A DNA stretch of 48,991 nt from Chrysomallon squamiferum (GCA_012295275.1 CM022666.1:12324577-12373567); one strand, 5' to 3'; positions 14,127-24,704 are shown, numbered from the stretch's first letter. Program-made: numbers and translations. Notes: generated by a model not told the origin, from the letters alone.

Positions 14127-14467
14127 TAATAATAATAATAATAACATCTAAATAAATAAATGTAAAGAGGTATTTTTTAACACTGCTCTTGCATTAAGGT
14201 GGTACGTACCACAACATTTTCATATTCAGGCTTTTACTTGTATCCATTTACACCTACAATTAAGAACGTATTTAATACTAATTTGATTTCTGGCGAAAAT
14301 ATTATCTAAGTACAAGTCTAGGCCACAATATTATAAGAAGACGAGTTGAAAATACGAACAATAAAACAGATTACGATAAAAAATAAAAATAGAAATAATG
14401 GAAGAATTTCTGTTTGAGCAGATTTTGGCACAGCAACTCGTCTGTTGTATCTGACTGAATTGTTGAC
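7954..14467. other. long intergenic or 5' intron region between serpins A and B
   Basis: About 6.5 kb with no supportable coding exon. It must hold the 5' noncoding exon and promoter of serpin A, which I cannot place. Repeats: GT run (9109-9159), AAT runs (9826-9877, 12413-12480, 14033-14146), ACT/AAT mixtures (9300-9375) and an AC run (about 10048-10076). All long open frames here are repeat translations or AT-rich chance frames. Confidence 0.65.
14033..14146. repeat. AAT trinucleotide tract
   Basis: About 110 bases of AAT repeat with scattered single-base interruptions, lying 320 bases downstream of the serpin B stop codon. Confidence 0.9.
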
Positions 14468-15643
14468 TTAGCTGTCAGACGGCCTCAGCACTTTGCCTAT
14501 GAACAACACGACTCCAGTCCGGTTGTCTCTGATAACAAAGATGAAGGGATGATCCACGACAAAGTAAACGAGTTTTGATCTAAAGGGACTGGGTCCACAG
14601 TTCCTCACTGAAGCATCGTTTTCTTCATTTCCTTCCTCGTTCACTTCTACCACAGTTTGGTGCACGAACTGTGAAATATGAAGACCAGTGGTTCCTGCAA
14701 TACCAGACAAATCGGCGCCGTCTTTGAAGGCGTCTGTTATTCCCAGGCCTGAGAGAATACTGCACAGGTCGTAGAATGAGGTCATACGGAATCTTGGAAG
14801 AGAGACGTGTACAAGCGTGGGTTTGACGGAGTGAAGCGCCGTCTGTAGTTTTTGCTCGTCCATAAGCCCCGCCTCTAGCAGAGGCAGACAAGATGTCTGC
14901 ACAGGAAGAAAGATGAACATGCTCAGATGTCGATTAAAGTACGGTAACTCCACCAGACGACATTTGAGGTCAGCGAGAGCAAAGTAGGGAAATAGTTTCT
15001 GCATGTTCATCATTGACACGTGCACAACTTGACCATCCAGTGTCTTAAAGCTGTCCATTTGGGTGTTACTTTTATCGAATGGGTAGTTCCATTTACCGCT
15101 GAAAGACGCAGAGTTTACGAGAAACAGTTTGGTAAAATCGCCAATAACGCCAGGAGGTAACAGCTCCTTCACAACGCCATTTGTTTCGTTTTCAAGCCAA
15201 GTATTGATTCTCTTGCGAATATTCTCGCAGCTATCCTCGAAATCCACGTTCTCGACAGCCGCCTTGAAACACTGAAGAGTCACGTCTCGATATTCATTAC
15301 GTACAGCAAATTTGTTAGCAACAAGTATCCGATTTGCTATTTGCAGATTATAATATTTCTGCTTTTCAGTTAGTAAATCTAACGTTTCTGAAAACAACTG
15401 AGGAAGGGACTCAGAAATTTTACACCAATTCATTGCTTCTTTGATCTGTTCTGCAGTTTTTGATCTGGCGCCTAAATATGTAACAGCCAATGCCGCCGAA
15501 ACACAGTAAGGTGAGACAATCACGTCCTTCTTTTTCTCTTCCTCCGCTAGGTGGCGGTATAGTCGTATAGAGAAATGGTTAACTGCTTCAGCCAATTCTG
15601 CGAAACGTACATCCTCCTTAACCGTTGTTTGATCTTTTGTCAT
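14468..15643 (-). CDS. serpin B, 391 residues, degenerate hinge
   Basis: A complete single-exon serpin with an ATG at 15643 and TAA stop, and no signal peptide. The C-terminal signature (FVVDHPFIFVI, 361-371) and RDNRTGVVLFIGKV block are intact. It is the most divergent of the four: the usual N-x-x-YFKG-x-W block is NSASFSGKW (177-185). The hinge at 336-346 reads EEGNEENDASV, with Asn at P14 and Glu-Asn-Asp where small residues are needed for loop insertion. By established serpin mechanism this predicts poor or no protease inhibition. Counting back from DHPF gives Arg355-Ser356 as the P1-P1' position, with a hinge-side loop three residues longer than standard. It may be a non-inhibitory serpin or a slow substrate-like one. 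An acceptor ending at 15661 lies 17 bases before the ATG, matching the 5' UTR intron layout of its neighbours. Confidence 0.95.
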   Translation of the reverse strand: MTKDQTTVKEDVRFAELAEAVNHFSIRLYRHLAEEEKKKDVIVSPYCVSAALAVTYLGARSKTAEQIKEAMNWCKISESLPQLFSETLDLLTEKQKYYNLQIANRILVANKFAVRNEYRDVTLQCFKAAVENVDFEDSCENIRKRINTWLENETNGVVKELLPPGVIGDFTKLFLVNSASFSGKWNYPFDKSNTQMDSFKTLDGQVVHVSMMNMQKLFPYFALADLKCRLVELPYFNRHLSMFIFLPVQTSCLPLLEAGLMDEQKLQTALHSVKPTLVHVSLPRFRMTSFYDLCSILSGLGITDAFKDGADLSGIAGTTGLHISQFVHQTVVEVNEEGNEENDASVRNCGPSPFRSKLVYFVVDHPFIFVIRDNRTGVVLFIGKVLRPSDS

Positions 15644-16034
15644 TTTTATAGAACTTAGATCTGTAAGAGAAAAACAGAAGTCACTAATATATAAAGCCTC
15701 ACTTGCTGTTAAACCATGTTAACAAAATCACTGTGAATAGAAAAGGACCTGGTTGTTCGGGTAAAAGTTAGACAGTCACCAGATAAGTAAAGGAGTATGT
15801 CTGTTATAAATTTATGACAGAGGAACTGCCACCAAAATCTTTGATAGCTCAATCGATTTGGAATCATATAATAATTTGTTTTGTTTTTTGTTGTTGTTGT
15901 TGTTTTTAAAAATAATAATAATAAATAAACAACAGTAATAATAAAATAATAAATTTTAATAATACAATTAAAACATTAAAATCAAAAAAATAAACAAAAA
16001 CCCAAACAAATATACAACAACAATAATAAACAAA

Positions 16035-16073
<39 letters not shown>

Positions 16074-16330
16074 ACTAAAACACAGAATACAAATTGGTGT
16101 TTGGGACAGCATTATTCAAAGTAATAAAACTTGACTTGGATCAACAAAATGAAGTCATACTGAACACAATTACTCGTGCTGTATCACATCGACCGAGATG
16201 TCATTTTTAACAGATTTGTACTCCAGATAAAGTCGTAAAGCGAATGAATACACACCAATGGCGTCTTCGGTCATACTTGTAAATTCTCCAGCATGTCAGT
16301 TTTAGAAATTTTGTTACCTGAACTTATTTC

Positions 16331-16356
16331 TATTATTATCATTATTATCGTTGTTA

Positions 16357-16408
<52 letters not shown>

Positions 16409-16443
16409 CGTTGTTGTTATTATTATTATTATTATTATTATCG

Positions 16444-16483
<40 letters not shown>

Positions 16484-16521
16484 CATTATTATTATTATTA
16501 TTATTATTATCGTTGTTGTTG

Positions 16522-16582
<61 letters not shown>
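16331..16582. repeat. ATT tract with spaced GTT/ATC variants
   Basis: About 250 bases of ATT repeat broken at intervals by the variant block ATCGTTGTT or ATCATT. The frames through it translate as poly-Ile, poly-Leu or poly-Asn in every direction and are not genes. Confidence 0.95.
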
Positions 16583-17056
16583 GCACTGTTTAAAATGGTT
16601 GACTATGGTCAAACGAAACGCGCGGATCAGTTAACATAATTAACAACTGTAAACTATAGACACAGGGTCGACAACGTCTCTTTTTTAAACCTTTTAATAT
16701 ACTTTAAAATACTTTAAATTTGGATCAGCACACAGACTTACATAAGCTTATAGAATGAAGATAAATAAATAAATAAATAAATAAAAGTACAACGAAAAAC
16801 CAAACTTTCTGCTGATGCAGGGTAGGTGAGATAACCAAATAATCTGACAGAGTTCGATGGATTATTGTTTGTTTGATTGTTTGTTTTTTAGCGTTATTTA
16901 TTTAAAAACCAGAGTAAGAAATCGCTGAGTTTTAGTTTTTTTAAATGCTATAAATATGCTATAATTCTGTGGTTTTCTGACATTTGCATCCGATCTGTCT
17001 GTACCAGCCATCAAGATCCACATTCGACATCTTATATCAGCTACTTAATAACAGAA

Positions 17057-17275
17057 ATAGTACAACAGCAGCAGCAGTAGAATAGAAATAGTAGTAGTGA
17101 CAGTAGTAGCAATTAAAGTAACAGTTGTAATAATAGTAATGGTTATAGTAGCAGCAGAAGTAATAACTGTTGTAAAATAGTGGTAATAACTAGTAGAAAT
17201 AATAGCAGTAGTTATAAAGGTGATGGTAGTAGTAGTTGTAGTAGTTGTATTAATTGTAGAAATAGTAGTACTCAA
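17057..17275. repeat. imperfect AGT/AGC/AAT trinucleotide tract
   Basis: A degenerate trinucleotide tract about 220 bases long, immediately downstream of the serpin C 3' end (within 300 bases). Its minus-strand frame gives poly-Thr/Ile and is not coding. Confidence 0.85.
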
Positions 17276-17558
17276 AATAGATAAATGTAAAGTTATAAAT
17301 AACAATTTCACTATGGGTTTGGTATTTTGGTACAGTAAAATCTTTTTATGTCTATAAAGCTTAAAGAAGGTAATTGTTTATTTTTTTAAAAAACAACATC
17401 ATAAAAAGAAAAGAAAATTAATAAAATAAAATAAAACAAACTGATAGTATTATTCAAAGATAGAAAAAGAAAAAGGTAAACTAAATTTTCCAAGTAACAA
17501 CATTTTTTTATTTTCAGCTTATATCTTGAGCTTAATATTCTCAAATTGTTAATATTTA

Positions 17559-18791
17559 CTATAATTCTTGCTTCCCGCTGATCATCTGGGGTCCCTTAGG
17601 ATGTTCAAGTTTGCCCAAAAACAAGATCATATTGGCCCTGTTGTCTCTGATGAGAAAGAAAAACGGATGATCAACAATGAAAGGATAGATAACAGGCAAA
17701 GATCTTGCCTGTATTCTGGCAGCAGAAGTTGCAGCAGCTTCACTTCCCTCTTCATTCACTTCTAACAAAGTCTGGTGAATCATCTGAGAAAGGTAGAGAT
17801 CTGCAGTATTTGCTATTCCTGAAAAATTCGCCCGTGTTTCATCAAAGGCATCTGTTATTCCTAAAAATGGCAGGATCTTCTCCAAAGCAAAAGTAGACTC
17901 AAGAACAAATTTAGGTAATCTAATATCAACAGTTTGTTTCTGTATTTCAGATAAAGCATTTCTCAGGTTTTCAAAACTGAGGTTTCCTTCCAAAGACTGA
18001 AGACCAAAATCGTCCAGTGGCAGGAGAATGAACATGCTGAGGTGTCGCTGCACATATGGCAGCTCTAATACCTGGCATTTTAAATTTTCGTTCTTTCCTG
18101 TTCGAAATGTTTTAATAAGTTTCATCATGTCAACTTCAGTCTTAACAGACGGAGAAATTTTGAAGTCACCTTTCTCTATATCGGCAGGGTCAAATTTCTG
18201 TTCCCAAGTTCCTTTAAAGTAGATTGCATTGACCAAAATCAGCCTTGTTAGGGAATCAATACTATCTGAAATCACACTGTTTATTTTTCCATTAGTTTGC
18301 TTCTGCACCCATTCATTAATAATTCGCCTTTCTCTATCTGGATTTCCAGCAAAATCAGCAAGAACAGCACCAGCCAGAAAATATTTTTCTGTTTTATTAA
18401 CAAATTCATCAAGCACTTTTATTCTGCTATGAATAAACATTCTGATTGCCACTGTTAAATTATAGCTGGTTTCGGTATTCAAAATGGACAAGTAATCTTT
18501 AAAAGCATCATTGAGTTTATCACTGAAGGTGGTCCACCGTAACACTTGATCTATTTGAGACTGTGTGTTATCTCTAGCACCCAAACGGATCATAGCAAGA
18601 GCAGTGAGGATACTAGCTGGTGAAACGAAAACATTCTTCTCAGTAATGGCCAAGTGTTTGTAAAAGTCCAAAGCAAACTCGGTATTGGCTTTAGCAAGTT
18701 TAGAAACAAGTTCTTCATCTGTGAACATTCCTTCAGCCACCACTGAACCTGAGGTGTGATAAAGGAGAAATATAAAAATGAACAAATTCAT
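17559..18791 (-). CDS. serpin C, secretory with C-terminal KQEL (ER-type), 410 residues
   Basis: A single-exon serpin. The start is the ATG at 18791; the frame extends four codons further only through a TTG. Residues 1-17 or so are hydrophobic (MNLFIFIFLLYHTSG), a signal peptide. The fold landmarks LVNAIYFKGTWEQKF (186-200), the hinge EEGSEAAATSAA (347-358) and FIVDHPFFFLI (371-381) are intact. Hinge counting places P1-P1' at Arg363-Ser364, so a trypsin-like or Arg-directed protease target is inferred. The protein runs about 14 residues past the usual serpin end and finishes KQEL, which fits the PROSITE ER-retention pattern ([KRHQSA]-[DENQ]-E-L). Signal peptide plus this tail predicts an ER-resident serpin, a location known for HSP47 (RDEL) and Drosophila Spn4A (HDEL). 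The loop lacks Arg at P4, so furin inhibition is not indicated. Confidence 0.95.
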   Translation of the reverse strand: MNLFIFIFLLYHTSGSVVAEGMFTDEELVSKLAKANTEFALDFYKHLAITEKNVFVSPASILTALAMIRLGARDNTQSQIDQVLRWTTFSDKLNDAFKDYLSILNTETSYNLTVAIRMFIHSRIKVLDEFVNKTEKYFLAGAVLADFAGNPDRERRIINEWVQKQTNGKINSVISDSIDSLTRLILVNAIYFKGTWEQKFDPADIEKGDFKISPSVKTEVDMMKLIKTFRTGKNENLKCQVLELPYVQRHLSMFILLPLDDFGLQSLEGNLSFENLRNALSEIQKQTVDIRLPKFVLESTFALEKILPFLGITDAFDETRANFSGIANTADLYLSQMIHQTLLEVNEEGSEAAATSAARIQARSLPVIYPFIVDHPFFFLIRDNRANMILFLGKLEHPKGPQMISGKQEL

Positions 18792-18903
18792 TTTTAATAT
18801 CAAAGCCTTAATTCCGAGTTCCTCTTAATATACTGATTCAGATTTTCAGTTTAAATTCATTCAAACTCTCCTTCCATCTTCTGTCCATCCACTGCTTTCA
18901 AGT
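18792..18903 (-). other. 5' UTR segment of serpin C
   Basis: Reading the minus strand, an acceptor (TAATTTGCAG, ending at 18904) opens an exon at 18903 that continues to the ATG. Upstream, GAGAGAG followed by the donor GTGAG at about 19222 is a candidate end of the first, noncoding exon. Both calls rest on splice consensus alone. Confidence 0.45.
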
Positions 18904-20201
18904 CTGCAAATTACACGAGGACAGTGGGTTAAAATATCTGTTTTACAATCAGCTTTTATTAACCATTATGTAGCTATACCAAAAATGAATTCAACAATAA
19001 AGTTAAGCATTATTTAAATTTCTTGTCAAAGTTTTGATTCTTTTTTATTCGTTTCATTTTTTTTTTTTTTTTTAATTTGTGGTATGATTTCAGAGGAATT
19101 AACATTTGACTTGACCAGGATAAAACTGATATTTTAAGACAGTAACAAGTTATATCTTTTATCCTGCACTCCTAAATATCACAAAAAATAAAAGAAATCA
19201 ACTGTTTTATTTCTCATCTCACCTCTCTCTCAAGAAGTAGATTCACATGCGCTGATTTCATTGTCACCTACAAAAACTAAACATCAAAACAAAATAATTC
19301 TTAAATAATAACGTTTTATATGTTGTTGTTTTTTTAAATGAAAATTGTTTTCAAAATGGTCTTTTAAAATCTAAACCACTAAACAAATACTAAAGAAATA
19401 CATTTGAACACTATATACACATATCATTACATCAAACCAATGATTTATACAAGAAGACCTGCCATGATGAAATTTTCCATGAAAATAAATAAATCTATTT
19501 ATCATTAATTAGAAAAACAATTGATTCCTGAACTCCATAATTATTGCTTTATAATTCTGTCATCAGCTGAAAAATATTCTTTAGTCATTTCATATAGTCA
19601 CACCGTCTTGAACAAACCAGCCAGCTATAAACAGGAAAACACACAGTGAATATTTACTTATTTCTTTATTCATTGATAATCAGTTTGATTATTATAATAA
19701 ATTAATTAAAACATTATTGTTCTTAAATATACTGTAAAGCTCATTTATAATTTATAGTATTCCATGTTTTTAATACATTTTAATCAATAACTGAATGAAA
19801 ACAGAAATTAAAAACAAAGTGTTTGTCGTATGTACATATATAGATACAGCTATAATAATACCAATTAGAACAATAATAATATATAAAACAACTTCCTTAT
19901 AAGATTTTAGAAAATTGTAGATGAACAAAATCCAGATAGATATATGTAGAATACGTATTGTGGAATAAAACAACAAATACAACTATAAAAAATAAATATG
20001 AAATGCACATTTCTTGTTGATTGTAATGTTTTATAAAACTATTTCTGTAAAAATTAATATTTATACAGACTGATATTATCATATATTCTGATTTTAATTT
20101 GCTTTGAATCAAAGTTTCTATTAAAGTTGTTTATTAAAGATATGACTTATAAGTGTCTTATATATGTCATCGATCTGTTATTCTGCTCAGTGCAGCTGTG
20201 A
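18904..20201. other. intergenic between serpins C and D
   Basis: AT-rich, with a T-run at about 19055-19075. Apart from the proposed serpin C donor near 19222, nothing recognisable as a gene is seen. Confidence 0.65.
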
Positions 20202-21347
20202 TTAAGGTTTCGCAAGTTTTCCAATGAAGAGGACCATGTCTGCCCTGTTGTCACGAATGAGGAACAGGAAAGGGTGGTCAGCCACAAATGGATGAGAGAT
20301 AGGCAAGCATCTTGTTAACATAACAACACCTGTGGCTGCTGCAGCTTCACTGCCCTCTTCATTAACTTCTAGGAATGCCTTGTGAACCACCTGAGAAATG
20401 TAGAGATCTTTTGACCCTGTCATAGCAGAAAAATCAGCTTTGTTGACATCAAAAGCATCAACCATTCCAAGAGAGGGTAAAATCTTCTCCAGAGAAAAAG
20501 TTGATTCCAAAACAAATTTTGGAAATGTGATGTCAACAGTCTGCTTACGGACTGATGACAAAGCTTCTCCCAGCTTATCTGCATCCAGTTTTTCTTCTAG
20601 ATATACCAAACCATCTACCTCAAACGGAAGAAGAATAAACATGCTGAGATCTTTATTCACGTAAGGCATTTCCAAAATTTGACATTTAAGGTGTTCATTT
20701 CTAGACAATGGAAATGATTTGTTCAGACGCATCATATCAACCTGCACCTGCTGGCTAGAGGAAATTTTAAAATGACTTTTTATTGTGTCAGTAGCTGTGA
20801 ACTTCTGTTCCCAGTCACCTTTAAAGTATATTGCATTAATGAGAATAAGTCTTGTCAGAGGGTCTATGTTTGCGATGATGTTTTTTATTTTCTTGTTAGT
20901 TTGGCTTTCCACCCACTCATTGATGACTTTCTTTTCTCCTTCTGGGTTTCCGACAAAATCAGCTAAGACAGCTTCTGCTTTAAAGTGTTTAACAGTTTTC
21001 TCAACAAACTGCTCAAGCAGCTTCTGTTTGTTGTGGACAAATATTCTGTTGGCCATGGTCAGGGTATAGCTGGTTTCTGCAGCATTCAAAACACTGAGGT
21101 AATCATCAAATGCTGTGTGGACTTCGTCGCTAAATTCTTCCCATTTCAAAGCCCGATCCATTTCAGTTCCTGTATTACTAGTGGCACCAAGACGAGTCAT
21201 AGCAAGAACTGCAGAGATACTGACTGGTGAAAGGAAAATGTTGTCACTTGTCCTGGTCACCTGTTTGAACAAGTCTAAAGCAAATTGGGTATTTGCATGA
21301 GCAAGCTTTGAGACGAGTGTCTTGTTCTTAAAATGTGTTGCAGCCAT
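20202..21347 (-). CDS. serpin D, intracellular type, Arg-Cys reactive site, 381 residues
   Basis: A complete single-exon serpin with an ATG at 21347 and TAA stop. No signal peptide (the N-terminus is MAATHFKNKT), so it is predicted to be intracellular. Landmarks: LINAIYFKGDW (169-179), hinge EEGSEAAAATG (330-340), FVADHPFLFLI (354-364), ending at the usual KLAKP. The hinge is fully consistent with inhibition. Counting from Gly332 places P1-P1' at Arg346-Cys347, an unusual pairing because a cysteine at P1' or P1 is seen in some redox-sensitive clade B serpins. It is closest in sequence to serpin C in this window and is the source-type sequence of the broken copy at 22.1-22.6 kb. The acceptor TTTTTGTCAG ends at 21364, again 16 bases before the ATG. 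Confidence 0.95.
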   Translation of the reverse strand: MAATHFKNKTLVSKLAHANTQFALDLFKQVTRTSDNIFLSPVSISAVLAMTRLGATSNTGTEMDRALKWEEFSDEVHTAFDDYLSVLNAAETSYTLTMANRIFVHNKQKLLEQFVEKTVKHFKAEAVLADFVGNPEGEKKVINEWVESQTNKKIKNIIANIDPLTRLILINAIYFKGDWEQKFTATDTIKSHFKISSSQQVQVDMMRLNKSFPLSRNEHLKCQILEMPYVNKDLSMFILLPFEVDGLVYLEEKLDADKLGEALSSVRKQTVDITFPKFVLESTFSLEKILPSLGMVDAFDVNKADFSAMTGSKDLYISQVVHKAFLEVNEEGSEAAAATGVVMLTRCLPISHPFVADHPFLFLIRDNRADMVLFIGKLAKP

Positions 21348-21363
21348 TGTAACAGTCCAGACT

Positions 21364-22085
21364 CTGACAAAAACAAGGATTACTAAATGAGAAGAAAAAT
21401 TTCTGAAATACCTAACTGTAGATTATTTTCTGATAAAATCCACCTAAACAACAATGAATTACAAGCATAAGTGTCATACTAACTGTATTGTGTATTTAGT
21501 TTTAAAGTGATCTATTTTATTACAGATTTTGAAAAGATACATTATCACTTTTCATGTTAGCACTGATAAGGTAAATGAAGGAACTCAGTATTTAACTAGA
21601 GTGGTTTAAAGGAAATTATGCAAATCAGATTCAAACCACTGATGTAATGTAGAGCTAACAAAGATAAATAATTAAATAGTAATAAAAGACTTTTTAGTAT
21701 ATTAACATTACATAAACAAAAGTATGATACAATATCTGCCAGCCTTTCTCTTTCTAACAGTGGTAATAAAGGGTTTAGAAATATTTACACCTAAAAGACT
21801 TGCAAGTAAACTGATGGAGAAAAAGCTGACTCAAAGATCATTAGCAATGTATTAGATGTAAATGTAAATAAATGATAAATTTTGCTAATACAACATAGAT
21901 GTAATCAGATATCCAGTCAGTGGAATGCCATCTATGGAAGTTTATAAAGGTGTAAAAAAGCTGAAAGCTAAAGGAAATCTGTGAACAGTGCTCTGTTAAC
22001 TAACCTGTATCAACAATCAACAGATAATATCTTTAATTTAGAATCTAAATAACATAATCATAACGATAATAACGATAATAACAAT
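21364..22085. other. AT-rich spacer upstream of serpin D
   Basis: The 5' UTR intron and promoter of serpin D must begin here, but no donor or promoter can be placed with confidence. No coding sequence seen. Confidence 0.6.
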
Positions 22086-22094
22086 AACAAAAAC

Positions 22095-22135
<41 letters not shown>
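22086..22135. repeat. AAT microsatellite at the pseudogene breakpoint
   Basis: About 50 bases of AAT/AAC repeat abut the serpin-derived sequence exactly where the homology to serpin D stops. Confidence 0.9.
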
Positions 22136-22137
<2 letters not shown>

Positions 22138-22138
<1 letters not shown>

Positions 22139-22555
22139 GTTGATTCCAAAAGAAATTTTGGAAATGTAATGTCAACAGTTTGGTTACTAACTAAAGACAA
22201 AGCTTCTCTCAGCTTATCTGCATCTTCTTCTAGATATACAAAACCATCTACCTCAAAGGGAAGAAGAATAAACATGCTGAGATCTTTATTCATGTAAGGC
22301 ATTTCCAGAATTTGACATTTAAAGTGTTCATTTCTAGACAATGGAAATGATTTGTTCAGACACATCATATCAATCTGCACCTGATGGCTACAGGAAATTT
22401 TAAAATGACCTTTTATTGTGTCAGTAGCTGTGAACCTCTGTTCCCAGTCACCTTTAAAGTATACTGCACTGATCAGAATAAGTCTTGTCAGTGGGTCTAT
22501 GATTTCCTGTCTATTGTACAGATATGGTTCTGCTTTAAAAAGTTATTCAACAGCT
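22138..22555 (-). pseudogene. truncated serpin pseudogene, serpin D-like
   Basis: On the minus strand this matches serpin D from about residue 162 (DPLTRLIL) to 287 (LESTF), with near-identical blocks such as EHFKCQILEMPY and DLSMFILLPFEVDG. At the 5' side, a short piece matching residues 121-126 (about 22530-22555) is joined directly to the residue-162 region, so about 105 bases are deleted. A six-base in-frame deletion removes two residues after the YLEE block. The 3' part, including the whole reactive loop and the C-terminal strand, is absent and replaced by an AAT microsatellite (22086-22135). No start codon, loop or signature remains, so it cannot make a serpin. It lies upstream of serpin D in the same orientation, as a tandem duplicate would. 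Confidence 0.9.
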
Positions 22556-24182
22556 AATAATAAAACAAAATAAACAAAATAAAAGTTCTGTTCACAGTTC
22601 AGTTTATAAAAAAGATTCATTTCACTATTCTAAATAAATTTTACTTCAACTGTTTATCATAGAAAGAAAAGCTTTATAAATGAAATTAAAACAAACAAAA
22701 AGTATACAGTTACCAACAGATCCCAGGTTACAAATGTTTCACTAACAATGGCTGAGTGTGTCAGAGTAATTTGTTCTCACAAAACCAGGCCCTGATATAA
22801 CAACCACCTCAACACAAAAATACAACACCAATTCAATCATAAATCAACTGCACTTGTATCAGATTCAAATAACAGTTTAGTACAGATTTATTGTTCAGCA
22901 TATATCTCATTTGTGGTTATATTTTTGTAACAGCTTTCACAAACTTAACATGGGTGGAGCAAAATTGAGAATGTGACATGTAGGTGACACACCCACACAT
23001 ACACATAATTCAAGAAATGTTTAAGTATTTTAACAGCTTTATGGCTGGTTAATGATTTACTACATTTCACTGTTGGTAGGTAGTATCAAGCAAAATTTAA
23101 ACATCAGAACAAATAACCATGCAAACTTCCAAGACTCTGATGTAATAAATGTGGCTATATCCAATTTCAAAGTTCATTTTGAGACTGGGGTAGAATTGTG
23201 TGCTGAATACAGCTCTTCTGAATATTTTGCAAAGTTTAGAATATTTTTTATTATCATTTATTAAAAAGAGGAAGTTCACAGTATTGAAGTGCTGTAACCT
23301 AATGTGTCTTGCCAGGCATAATGACAGACACACTCCTCCTGGCTTTATCAGAGAGTGTGCTTCACAACAGCTTGCTCTGATTAACACAAACACTTATTCA
23401 CACACACACACACACAATCATACAGAAATTAAACAATTCTCATTCATTTTGTTAAGTTATTACAATTCGGATATTTCAGTAAGAGGTAATTAACAAAAAA
23501 ACTTCAATGAAATAATGTTATTAAAAGCAGACATGACGATGCTGCGTGAACTCTAAAATAAGCTAATAAACATCCAATACTATATTACCAGTGAAAAACA
23601 AATAAATGTTAAGATGTTGAGTTTTTAGCCACCTTTAGAAAACTGTTAAATATTTTACCTCAAATGACTCAGTTTAATTTTTAAATTTTAGACAAACACA
23701 CAGTGTTCATTTAATCAACTTTGCTGAGTTACAAAATAGTTGTTGAAAACTGAAAAGGTTGTTATGCTCAACATTTTTTAACACACACACACACATGCAT
23801 ATATGCATGTATATATATATATATATATATACAAACCAGACCCAATAAATTCAAAGGAGAAAAAACAAGAACTTGTCTACAACTGATTTATGCCTTCTGT
23901 GTCAAGCCTTTTGATGCGGTTCTCGACTGAATATTTTACGAGGAGTGATCATCTTGTGTGAAAGCATGCTTCACTGCATAGTCATAAAAAAATTATGTTT
24001 CCATGGTTCAAAAGAGAAGACATTTTTCTTTCTTTGATTAAAATGTTCACAACTTATAAAGAACACAATTAAGTCACTTAGTCTGTCATGTTTTCAATGG
24101 CACATTTTCTTTGCAATTTACCAAAAAGATAAAACAAATTTAGTGAAAACCAGAAGCTTTCTTCTTTTTTCAGTGTTTTTTC

Positions 24183-24222
<40 letters not shown>

Positions 24223-24673
24223 TCATATTTATATAAAACAACTTAAGTCAACTCAATGCAGACACCAAGGCAATTGTTTTTCAAAATAAGCATAAAATAT
24301 TTTTGTGGAGACTGTTTTTCATGAAAAGCCACGAAATTAGCTTTAATACAACTAACAAGTGACTCACACTGAAAGAGAAATTAAAGCACTTTATTCACAT
24401 ATTTTTGTAAGGACTGGTTTTGATTTAACTCAAGTTAATTTCAGTGGAACAGAGCTCAGTAAATATGACTGATACAGAAAAATACCAGTTTGTACTGGTG
24501 TTTGATACTATCTACTACTCCAAATTTCATTTATCATCAACATTGTTATTATTGTAGATAAGCGAAAGATTTATTAGGTTGTGCTAGTCAAAATTTAATT
24601 ATTTATAAGTATTTTCATTGTTTCTTTCTTAGTCAAATAGAACTCTTGAATACAAAGAGACAAGAAAAACACA

Positions 24674-24704
<31 letters not shown>

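Larger units (their letters stand above)
15664..17558. other. intergenic between serpins B and C, repeat-dominated
   Basis: No gene seen. It holds an AAAT tetranucleotide run (about 16020-16074), a 250-base ATT tract (16331-16582), an AATA run (16762-16785) and an AGT/AGC-rich imperfect trinucleotide tract (17057-17275). Confidence 0.75.

Noticed and set aside
16271-16634. Open frames of 80-113 codons on both strands
   Set aside because: They are translations of an ATT microsatellite (poly-Ile, Leu, Asn).
17559-18791. Serpin C as a furin inhibitor
   Set aside because: The predicted P4-P1 is Ile-Gln-Ala-Arg, without the Arg at P4 or a dibasic P2-P1 that furin needs.
18792-18803. Four-codon extension of serpin C
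   Set aside because: Begins with TTG; the ATG at 18791 gives a proper signal peptide.
23052-23493. Overlapping frames of 70-98 codons on both strands
   Set aside because: No motif, no splice context, and both strands open equally; typical chance frames.
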